From Streptomyces sp. CA-210063 (GTDB lineage Bacteria; Actinomycetota; Actinomycetes; Streptomycetales; Streptomycetaceae), in the NCBI RefSeq assembly GCF_024612015.1, contig NZ_CP102512.1:4402001-4466000 (forward strand): a DNA stretch of 64,000 bases, written 5' to 3'. Under the pieces are notes generated by a model. The model was not told where the DNA came from. It was given only the letters and a program-made list of their open reading frames with translations, and searched no databases. The position numbers and the translations under genes were made by a program. Shown piece after piece: positions 49,762 to 64,000 of this stretch. Position 1 is the first letter of the stretch; each line of letters begins with the position of its first letter.

Positions 49762-52065
49762 ATGCGCCAGCATTACGACGCGCTCGTGATCGGCACCGGT
49801 TTCGGCGGCGCGGTCTCCGCCTGCCGGCTGGCCCAGGCCGGCCTGCGGGTCGGTGTCCTGGAGCGCGGACGGCGCTACCCCCTGGGGAGCTTCCCCCGGA
49901 ACTGGGACAACCCGCTGAACGGCTGGCTGTGGTCGAAGGGCCAGGGGCTCTTCGACGTACGGCCCTTCAGCGAGATGACCGTGGTCCAGGGCGCGGCCTA
50001 CGGCGGCGGCTCGCACCTGTACGCCAATGTCCACCTCCGCGTGCCCAAGGACGGGTTCGAACGGGGCTGGCCCAGCGTTTATGACCGCGCCGAGCTCGAT
50101 CCGTACTACGACCTCGTCGCCTGGATGCTGGACCTCACACTGGTCAGCGAGCGGCAGCCGCTCGGGATGCCGCCGAAGACGACGGCGATGCGGGAGGCGG
50201 CGCGGGCGATGGGCCGCGAGGGACAGTTCGCGCTGCTCCCGCTCGCGCTGAACCTCGGGGAGCCGGAGGTGATGCGGCCCAACAAGTTCGGCGTGCTCCA
50301 GTCGGGCTGCCGTCACTGCGGTGAATGCGACATCGGCTGCAACGTCCAGGCGAAGAACACCCTCGATCTCAACTACCTGGCTGTCGCGGAGCAGCACGGG
50401 GCCGAGGTGGCCACGCGCTGTGAGGTGACCCGTATCGAACCGCTGTCCACCGGCTACCGGCTCACGTACACCGATCACGCGACCGGGGCCGATCAGACGG
50501 TCGGCGCGCCGGTCGTCGTGCTGGCGGCGGGCGCGGTGAACAGCACGGAGCTGCTGCTGCGCTGCCGTGACGAGTACCGGACGCTGCCGAAGCTGTCCGA
50601 GCGGCTCGGCCACCGTTATTCGGGCAACGGCGACTACCTCGGGTTCACCTTCGGCACCACCGCGGCCCTGGAGCCGTCCCGGGGGCCGGTGATCACCTCG
50701 GGCATCGTGCACGACCGTGGCACCGGCAGGGGGCGCCGCTGGTTCATCTTCCAGGAGGGTGCCTTCCCCCGCGAGATCGCGGCGCTGGTTCGGCTCCTCG
50801 ACGAGGGCGATCCGCGCTTCGCCGGTCTGCTGCGCGTACAGGACGAGGCGTTGGAGGCGATCCGCAGCGCCGGGCGCGAGCGGATCGGCACCCGGCCGGA
50901 GGGTACGGACGAACACACCGCGGTGTTCCTGGCGATGGGCCGGGACACGTCCGACGGCCGGATCTCGCTGCTCCCGGTCAGCCACGATCTGCGGGTCTCG
51001 TGGAACCTCGGCGACAATCTCGGGCTCTACGAGACCGAGGAACGGTTCTGCGCCGATATGGCCGCGGCGCTCGGCGGCCGGTCCGGAACCAACCCGCTGT
51101 GGCGGTCCCTGCGCATTCCGGTCTCGGTCCACAATCTGGGCGGCTGTGTGATGGCCGACGACCCGGCGGACGGAGTCACCGACACCGGGGGCGAGGTGTT
51201 CGGCTACCCGAACCTGTTCGTGCTGGACGGCGGCTGCCTGCCGGAGGCGACGGGCGTCAATCCGTCCTTCACCATCGCGGCGGTGGCCGAGCGGAACATC
51301 GAGGCGGCCATCCGCCGGATCACCGGCCGGGCCGAATGGCGCGCGCCGGAGCGGGAGTTCACCGTGCCGGTGCCCGATCCGCTGGATGACGTGCTGATCC
51401 CGGTGGGCGGCACCCCGGCGCCGAGCGCCCCGGGAACCGGGCTGGCGTTCACCGAGACCATGGGCGGCACCGTGCGAGGCGGTGATCCGCGCGAGGAGGG
51501 GGCGCCCGCCCGGTTCCGGGTGACGGTGACCGCCCCGGTGCTGGCCGACTTCCTCGACGACCCGGTCCATCCGATGGCCGCGACGGGCACGGTGCACGTC
51601 CGAGGAGTCACCGGCGTGCGGGGGGCGAAGGTGTCCGGCGGGGTGGTGAACCTGTTGACCGCCGCAGACGCTCCGGCCGCCCGACGGATGCTGTACACGC
51701 TGCCGTTCTTCGGGGTGGACGGGAAGCCCTATCTGCTGGACGGCGCCAAGGACGTGCGGGACGACGGGCGGTTCGACATCTGGGGTGCGACGACGACGCT
51801 GCACACGACGATCCGCCACGGGCACACACCCGACGGCGCGGTGCTGTCGTCCGGAGTACTGCGGCTCGGCGCCCTGGACTTCCTGCGGCAGCTGACGACC
51901 GTACGGATCACCGGGACCCGGAATCCCGTGCGCCAGGCCGAGGCCCTGGTCCGGTTCGGGGCCTTCTTCGCCGGGTCGGTGTGGGACGTCTTCGTACGTC
52001 CCCGTATTCAGCCGACCGGCCCCCTTGCCCGTCTCTTCCGCACCGAGGGAGCGTCCGATGACTGA
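49762..52065 (+). CDS. GMC oxidoreductase with extra C-terminal lipid-type domain
   Basis: A ~767-residue FAD flavoprotein. The Rossmann start is DALVIGTGFGGAVSACRLAQ; FAD- and substrate-domain signatures follow (SGCRHCGECDIGCNVQAKNT, VVLAAGAVNSTELLLR) and the C-terminal GMC element HNLGGCVMADDPADGV with LPEATGVNPSFTIAAVAERN, the class of cholesterol oxidases. Residues about 600-767 form an additional domain (FTETMGGTVRGG ... WGATTTLHTTIRHGH ... FAGSVWDVFVRPR) that matches the tail of the next protein. ATG 49762 follows GGAAGGAAGG; ATG 49738 is possible. Overlaps the patatin gene by 8 bp. Confidence 0.9.
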   Translation: MRQHYDALVIGTGFGGAVSACRLAQAGLRVGVLERGRRYPLGSFPRNWDNPLNGWLWSKGQGLFDVRPFSEMTVVQGAAYGGGSHLYANVHLRVPKDGFERGWPSVYDRAELDPYYDLVAWMLDLTLVSERQPLGMPPKTTAMREAARAMGREGQFALLPLALNLGEPEVMRPNKFGVLQSGCRHCGECDIGCNVQAKNTLDLNYLAVAEQHGAEVATRCEVTRIEPLSTGYRLTYTDHATGADQTVGAPVVVLAAGAVNSTELLLRCRDEYRTLPKLSERLGHRYSGNGDYLGFTFGTTAALEPSRGPVITSGIVHDRGTGRGRRWFIFQEGAFPREIAALVRLLDEGDPRFAGLLRVQDEALEAIRSAGRERIGTRPEGTDEHTAVFLAMGRDTSDGRISLLPVSHDLRVSWNLGDNLGLYETEERFCADMAAALGGRSGTNPLWRSLRIPVSVHNLGGCVMADDPADGVTDTGGEVFGYPNLFVLDGGCLPEATGVNPSFTIAAVAERNIEAAIRRITGRAEWRAPEREFTVPVPDPLDDVLIPVGGTPAPSAPGTGLAFTETMGGTVRGGDPREEGAPARFRVTVTAPVLADFLDDPVHPMAATGTVHVRGVTGVRGAKVSGGVVNLLTAADAPAARRMLYTLPFFGVDGKPYLLDGAKDVRDDGRFDIWGATTTLHTTIRHGHTPDGAVLSSGVLRLGALDFLRQLTTVRITGTRNPVRQAEALVRFGAFFAGSVWDVFVRPRIQPTGPLARLFRTEGASDD

Positions 52066-53560
52066 AACCGCACCGCCCCGTACCAAGCGGTCCCTGATCC
52101 TGGCCGGCGGCGGGCTCAAAGTGGCGTTCCAGGCGGGTGTGCTGCAGGTGTGGCTCGACGAGGCGGGGCTGGTCTTCGACCATGTCGACGGCGCGAGCGG
52201 CGGCTCGTTCAACCTCGCGATGATGTGCCAGGGCATGTCCGGGACCGAGATCGCCGACGCATGGCGCCGGACCGAGCCGCTGGCCGGGGTGTCGGTCAAC
52301 GTCCGGCAGCTGGCGCGGCCGGCGTTCGCCGAGTCGCTGTTCACTCTCGACGCGTACCGCGCGAACGTCTTCCCGGAGTGGGGGCTGGACTGGCAGAAGA
52401 TCCGGTCGTCGTCCCTCGACGCCACCTTCAACGTCTTCAACGTGACCCGCCAGAAGCTCGAGGTACTGCCCCCCGCTCGTATGTCCGAGGACTTCCTCGT
52501 CGCGTGCGTGTCGCTGCCGATGTGGTTCCCGCCGGTGCGCATCGACGGGGACACCTACATCGACCCGGTGTACGTCACCGACGCCAACCTGGAGGAGGCG
52601 ATCGCCCGCGGCGCCGACGAGATCTGGGTGGTCTGGACGGTGAGTGAACGGGGCGAGTGGCGTCCCGGCTTCGTGGCCGAGTACTTCCAGATCATCGAGG
52701 CGGCGGCGAACGGCACCTTCCGCCGCACGGTGGACCGCGTCGAGCGGAACAACGCCGCCATCGCGTCCGGCCTCACGGGCGAGTTCGGGCGGCACATCGA
52801 ACTGCACGTCCTACGCGCGGAAGTACCGCTCCACTACCTGATCAACTTGAGCGGTGACCGGCTGCGCGAAGCGGTCAACCGAGGGGCCGAGACCGCTCGC
52901 TCCTGGTGCGCGGAGCGGAAGATCCCGCTGGCGGGCCCTCTCCCCCAGCCGCTCCGCGAGACGCCGGTGTCCCTGCGGTTCACCGAGGACATGCGCGGCA
53001 GGGTCACCGTCGGGCCGGACGGACCGCCCGTACGCCTCTCGGTGCACCTCACGATCGCCACCGACAGCATCGAACGCTTCACCGGCGACCCTCGGCACAC
53101 CGCGTCGGTCACCGGGCAGGTGCACTGCCCGGCCTTCGGCGGCGTACGGGAACTGACCGACGGGACATTCGAGCTGTTCGTGGACGACGGCGATCCCACG
53201 CGCAAGGAGATGCGCTACCGGCTGCACTTCACCGACGACCAGGACAAGCCGCTCACCCTCGTCGGAGTGAAAACCGTCGAGAGCGGCAACCCGCTGCGGA
53301 TGTGGAGCGAGACCACCACCCTGCGCACGCAGGTACTGCGGGGCCATGTGCCGGAGGGCGAGGAGACCATCGGCGAGATGGTGGCCGAGGGAGTGATCCG
53401 GCTGGGCGTGCCGGATCTCCTGAGGGAACTCACGACCTTCCGGGTGGAGGGCTCCTCCCCCGCCGCCCGTGCCGCGGCGCTGGCCAGGTTCGGCATGCTG
53501 TTCCTCGGCAAACTGTGGGACGTGTATGCCCGCCCGCTCCTCCACCCGGCCCCGTTCTGA
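52058..53560 (+). CDS. patatin-like phospholipase sharing C-terminal domain with GMC protein
   Basis: A 500-residue protein. The patatin part (about 10-300) has the oxyanion LILAGGGLKVAFQAGVLQVW and the nucleophile elbow VDGASGGSFN (Ser within GASGG); the second dyad acid is probably in TYIDPVYV rather than a DGG. Residues about 325-500 (FTEDMRGRVTVGPD, FELFVDDGDPTRKEMRYRLH, WSETTTLRTQVLRGHVPEGE, FLGKLWDVYARPLLHP) are clearly homologous to the C-terminus of the preceding GMC oxidoreductase. Coupled by 8-bp overlap. Likely lipid acyl hydrolysis coordinated with oxidation. Confidence 0.88.
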   Translation: MTETAPPRTKRSLILAGGGLKVAFQAGVLQVWLDEAGLVFDHVDGASGGSFNLAMMCQGMSGTEIADAWRRTEPLAGVSVNVRQLARPAFAESLFTLDAYRANVFPEWGLDWQKIRSSSLDATFNVFNVTRQKLEVLPPARMSEDFLVACVSLPMWFPPVRIDGDTYIDPVYVTDANLEEAIARGADEIWVVWTVSERGEWRPGFVAEYFQIIEAAANGTFRRTVDRVERNNAAIASGLTGEFGRHIELHVLRAEVPLHYLINLSGDRLREAVNRGAETARSWCAERKIPLAGPLPQPLRETPVSLRFTEDMRGRVTVGPDGPPVRLSVHLTIATDSIERFTGDPRHTASVTGQVHCPAFGGVRELTDGTFELFVDDGDPTRKEMRYRLHFTDDQDKPLTLVGVKTVESGNPLRMWSETTTLRTQVLRGHVPEGEETIGEMVAEGVIRLGVPDLLRELTTFRVEGSSPAARAAALARFGMLFLGKLWDVYARPLLHPAPF

Positions 53561-53593
53561 GAAGTACGCCCGGTCTCTGCCTGAGCGCGTCGA

Positions 53594-54907
53594 TCAGGCC
53601 GCCGTAGAAGCCGGTGCGGCAGGTGCGGGTGCTCCGGCCACCGTGGTGAGAACCGTGTCGCCGATGGTGTCCGCCACCTCCTTCCAGTCGGTGAGTGACA
53701 TCGTGAGCGGTGGCAGCAGCTTCAGCACGTGCCCCTGGCCGGATGTCTCGGCCACGACACCCGCGTGGAACAGGGCCCGCCGCACCCCTTCCGCGGTCTC
53801 GGCGCGGGTGAAGCCGAGTCCGCTCATCGCGCCCTTGCCGACGACTTCGGCGACGCCCGTCGGAAGGGCGTCGGTGATGCTCGTGAGGCTGGTGCGGATG
53901 GCGGCGGCCAGTTCCGCGGTGTGGTCGGTGAAGTGCGGGTCGGTCCAGTGGTCCAGGGCGGCCGAGCCCGCCACGAAGGCGAGGTTGTGGCCGCGGAAGG
54001 TGCCGTTGTGCTCGCCGGGTGCCCACTGGTCGATCTCGCGCCGGATCAGCAGGGCCGCCATCGGCAGCCCCATCCCGCTGAGCGACTTCGACAGACACAC
54101 CAGGTCGGGGCGGAGTTCGGGGGCGTCCTCGAAGCTGAAGAAGGTGCCGGTGCGTCCGCAGCCCGCCTGGATGTCGTCCACGATCACCAACGCGCCGGTC
54201 GTGTCGGCGAGTTCGCGGATCCTGGCGAGCCAGGGGCGGGGCGCCGTGTGCAGCCCGCCCTCCCCCTGGACCGTCTCCAGCAGGATCGCGGCGGGCGGGG
54301 CCGCCCGGACGTCCGGGCCCAGGGCGTGTTCCAGGGCGGTGACCGGGTCGCTCCCGTCCGGGCCGGCCGCGTCGCCGTACGGGAGGACGGTGACGTCGGC
54401 CAGGGGCACCCCCGCCGCCCCGCGCAGCAGGGGGGAGGCCGTCGCGGCCAGTGCTCCCAGGGAGGCGCCGTGGAAACCTCCGGTGAAGGCGATCACGTCG
54501 GTGCGTCCGGTGACCTTGCGGGCCAGCTTCAGGGCGGCCTCGACCGCGAGGGTCCCTGCCGGGCCGGGGAACTGCACCACGAAGTCACCGAGTCCGCGCG
54601 GGTCCAGGACGAGGCTGGTGAGGCGTTCGAGGAAGTCCGCCTTGGCCGCGGTGTGCAGGTCGAGCGACTGCACCGGTCCGCCGGCCGCGAGGTAGTCCAT
54701 CACCCGCTCGACGATCGCGGGCGGGTTGTGCCCGTAGTTGAGCGATCCGGCCCCGCACAGCAGGTCCACGTAACGGCGCCCGGTGCTGTCCCAGAGGTGG
54801 TGCCCCGCGGCTCGTTCGAACACCACGGGGAAGTCGCGGCAGTAGCTGCGTACGTTCGACTCGTGACGTTCGAACACCGTGAGGGGCGTCCGGTCGGTCT
54901 CGGTCAT
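53594..54907 (-). CDS. class III PLP aminotransferase (Dab/EctB-like)
   Basis: A 437-residue fold-type I PLP enzyme with VDLLCGAGSLNYGHNPPAIV, GFHGASLGALAATA, VIVDDIQAGCGRTG (Asp244/Asp245) and the Schiff-base Lys274 in LSKSLSG. It resembles diaminobutyrate:2-oxoglutarate aminotransferases such as EctB and the Dab suppliers of NRPS clusters. It is the last gene of the NRPS-MbtH-oxygenase set on the minus strand, so it probably makes a diamino-acid building block (inference). Alternative: other omega-amino-acid aminotransferase. Confidence 0.83.
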   Translation of the reverse strand: MTETDRTPLTVFERHESNVRSYCRDFPVVFERAAGHHLWDSTGRRYVDLLCGAGSLNYGHNPPAIVERVMDYLAAGGPVQSLDLHTAAKADFLERLTSLVLDPRGLGDFVVQFPGPAGTLAVEAALKLARKVTGRTDVIAFTGGFHGASLGALAATASPLLRGAAGVPLADVTVLPYGDAAGPDGSDPVTALEHALGPDVRAAPPAAILLETVQGEGGLHTAPRPWLARIRELADTTGALVIVDDIQAGCGRTGTFFSFEDAPELRPDLVCLSKSLSGMGLPMAALLIRREIDQWAPGEHNGTFRGHNLAFVAGSAALDHWTDPHFTDHTAELAAAIRTSLTSITDALPTGVAEVVGKGAMSGLGFTRAETAEGVRRALFHAGVVAETSGQGHVLKLLPPLTMSLTDWKEVADTIGDTVLTTVAGAPAPAAPASTAA

Positions 54908-54955
54908 GTCAGCACGTACCTTTCGTCGATTCTCGTGACGCGGCGCGGAGCGGCG

Positions 54956-55978
54956 TCACTTGACCAGGACCGATCCGTCGCCGGGGCGGTGGTCGCGGGA
55001 CCGGCGGAGGTCACTGAACGCGAACGTCCGCTGGAGCCAGCGGTCGCGGCCGTCGTAGCGCGGGGTGAACGCCGAACGGCCGTGCAGCGTCACCCGGTTG
55101 TCGACGACGGCGAGGTCGCCGGGGCGCAGGCGCACCGCGGTGTACGTCCGGTGGGCCACCTCGCCGAGTTCGGCGAGGGCCGCCCGGGCCTCAGGGGTCA
55201 CGCCCCGGGTGGCCGCCTCGTCGAAGCACCAGTCGGGGTCGTCCGGATCGCCGGTGAGCACGGCGTGCGCGGTGCTCCGGTCGGCCGGGCCGAAGGACGG
55301 CGGAGGCTCGGTGACGTACTCGGGGCGGCCGAGCGCGGCCCGGGTACCGGGCGTCAGCAGCGGCAGGACGCGGCGTACGCAGCTGGTGCGCAGTTCGGCG
55401 GCACCCTCGTGGTCGGCCCTCAGACACAGCAGCATGACGTAATCGGGCCGGTGGGGGTGGAAGGCGTTCTCGGTGTGGAAGGTGAGTTCGACCGAGCCGA
55501 CATTGCCCTGGACCTCCTCCTGGCCGGGCACCGGCACCACGTCCTGGACCAGGGCCCCGGACTTCTCCGCCGCGAACGCGGCCGGGTCGCCCAGACCCGC
55601 GGCGAACAACAGCAGCATCGCCGCCGGCAGGGACGGCGTGTGCTGGACGGAGCCCTTCACCATGGGGGTCGGGGGCAGGTCCCGGGCATCGATGGGGAGC
55701 CGCCTGAGGACGAGGCATCCGTCGGGTCCGGAGTGCCTGCGGAACTCCCGTACGATCCGCCGTACTTCGGTGGGGCCGTCCTCCCAGGCATGGCGGGCGT
55801 GGTTCACCCAGGCCGGGTCGTCGACCCGGTCCCCGGCGTGGCCCAGCAGTTCCGACGCCACCTGGCCCAGCCCGGCCAGGGTGCGAGTGCCGAGGCGTAC
55901 CGTCCCGTCCTCCGCCCCCGAGGGGTACGGCGCCGGGGCCGTACCGGGGGGCGCCTGCGTCGTTCCGACGCTGCTCAC
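54956..55978 (-). CDS. AsnO/VioC-like Fe(II)/2-oxoglutarate oxygenase
   Basis: A 340-residue non-heme iron dioxygenase of the clavaminate synthase/TauD group. The 2-His-1-Glu triad is His168-Thr-Glu170 (FHTENAF), with distal His299 in NRVTLHGRS, and a conserved Arg317 in RWLQRTF for 2-oxoglutarate. The HTE variant is that of AsnO (L-Asn beta-hydroxylase) and VioC (L-Arg). The NRPS codes for Asn here (see finding), so Asn is the likely substrate. It is 29 bp from the MbtH gene. Confidence 0.85.
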   Translation of the reverse strand: MSSVGTTQAPPGTAPAPYPSGAEDGTVRLGTRTLAGLGQVASELLGHAGDRVDDPAWVNHARHAWEDGPTEVRRIVREFRRHSGPDGCLVLRRLPIDARDLPPTPMVKGSVQHTPSLPAAMLLLFAAGLGDPAAFAAEKSGALVQDVVPVPGQEEVQGNVGSVELTFHTENAFHPHRPDYVMLLCLRADHEGAAELRTSCVRRVLPLLTPGTRAALGRPEYVTEPPPSFGPADRSTAHAVLTGDPDDPDWCFDEAATRGVTPEARAALAELGEVAHRTYTAVRLRPGDLAVVDNRVTLHGRSAFTPRYDGRDRWLQRTFAFSDLRRSRDHRPGDGSVLVK

Positions 55979-56006
55979 GTGTGTGTTCCCTTTCGTCTTG
56001 TTCGAG

Positions 56007-56216
56007 TCACTCGCCCATGGCCCGGACGAGGCTCTTGGGGCGCAGGTCGGTCCACTCGCGCTCGATGTACGCCAGGCAGGCGGCCCGCTCCCCGGGGCCG
56101 AAGACGGTGGTCCAGCCGGCCGGCACGGCCACGAAGTCGGGCCACAGGGAGTGCTGTCCCTCGTCGTTGGCCAGGACCCGGTAGGTGCCGTCGGGGTTCT
56201 CGAAGGGATTGCTCAT
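56007..56216 (-). CDS. MbtH-like protein
   Basis: A 69-residue MbtH family protein with [20 protein letters not shown] and the signature [20 protein letters not shown], followed by [14 protein letters not shown]. MbtH proteins bind and activate NRPS adenylation domains. It starts 17 bp after the NRPS stop. Confidence 0.95.
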   Translation of the reverse strand: MSNPFENPDGTYRVLANDEGQHSLWPDFVAVPAGWTTVFGPGERAACLAYIEREWTDLRPKSLVRAMGE

Positions 56217-56233
56217 GGCGGATCAGTTCCTTT

Positions 56234-64000
<7,767 letters not shown>

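Overview
The window is high-GC actinobacterial chromosome, almost certainly Streptomyces. The evidence is the pervasive third-position GC, a Zur-type alternative ribosomal protein cluster, a WhiJ/AbaA-like regulator locus (HTH-DUF5753, RsbW-like ATPase, DUF397), a SARP/NB-ARC/TPR regulator, rare in-frame TTA (bldA-type) codons, a GH6 cellulase, Tat substrates and a modular NRPS. No rRNA, tRNA or CRISPR array was seen.

Layout. 1-3.5 kb: end of an aldehyde dehydrogenase, then a developmental-type HTH / anti-sigma-like ATPase / DUF397 trio. 3.8-6.4 kb: divergent Zur-type operons for zinc-independent ribosomal proteins S18, L31, L33, L28 and S14 plus a CobW-like GTPase. 6.5-16.5 kb: two lipoproteins, a DUF2786 protein, an ABC exporter, a Clp-N/HTH protein, a membrane-fused spermidine-synthase-like protein and a family A DNA polymerase. 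16.5-24.1 kb: SARP regulator, glycosyltransferase, an MFS/MerR divergent pair and a Tat-exported glycosidase-like protein. 24.7-33.1 kb: PAS/GAF/SpoIIE/HATPase phosphatase, an HTH-less LacI-type protein, a carbohydrate ABC importer and a GH6 cellulase. 33.3-39.7 kb: a small GntR locus, then three secreted wall-active enzymes sharing peptidoglycan-binding modules, followed by two membrane-anchored HTH regulators. 39.9-48.1 kb: GlnH-like, GlnX-like, VWA, PknG-like kinase and trypsin-NTPase genes, with a divergent trypco2 gene and an IS200/IS605-like relic inside the operon. 48.1-53.6 kb: a class 3 lipase, a GMC oxidoreductase and a patatin; the last two share an unusual C-terminal domain. 53.6-64 kb: a biosynthetic cluster on the minus strand (NRPS running off the window, MbtH, AsnO/VioC-like oxygenase, class III aminotransferase).

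How genes work together. The ribosomal cluster fits a zinc-starvation response. The sugar importer, LacI-type sensor and cellulase fit plant-polymer use. The trypsin-trypco2 pair next to a PknG-GlnX-GlnH set looks like a fusion of an amino-acid-sensing kinase pathway with a predicted biological-conflict module, possibly under bldA control through a TTA codon. The NRPS, oxygenase and aminotransferase together predict a peptide with Asn or hydroxy-Asn near its C-terminus and possibly diaminobutyrate.

A short GC-rich repeat family recurs at least five times. Three copies are translated in frame inside genes (CobW-like, SARP, NRPS), and a fourth supplies a stop codon.
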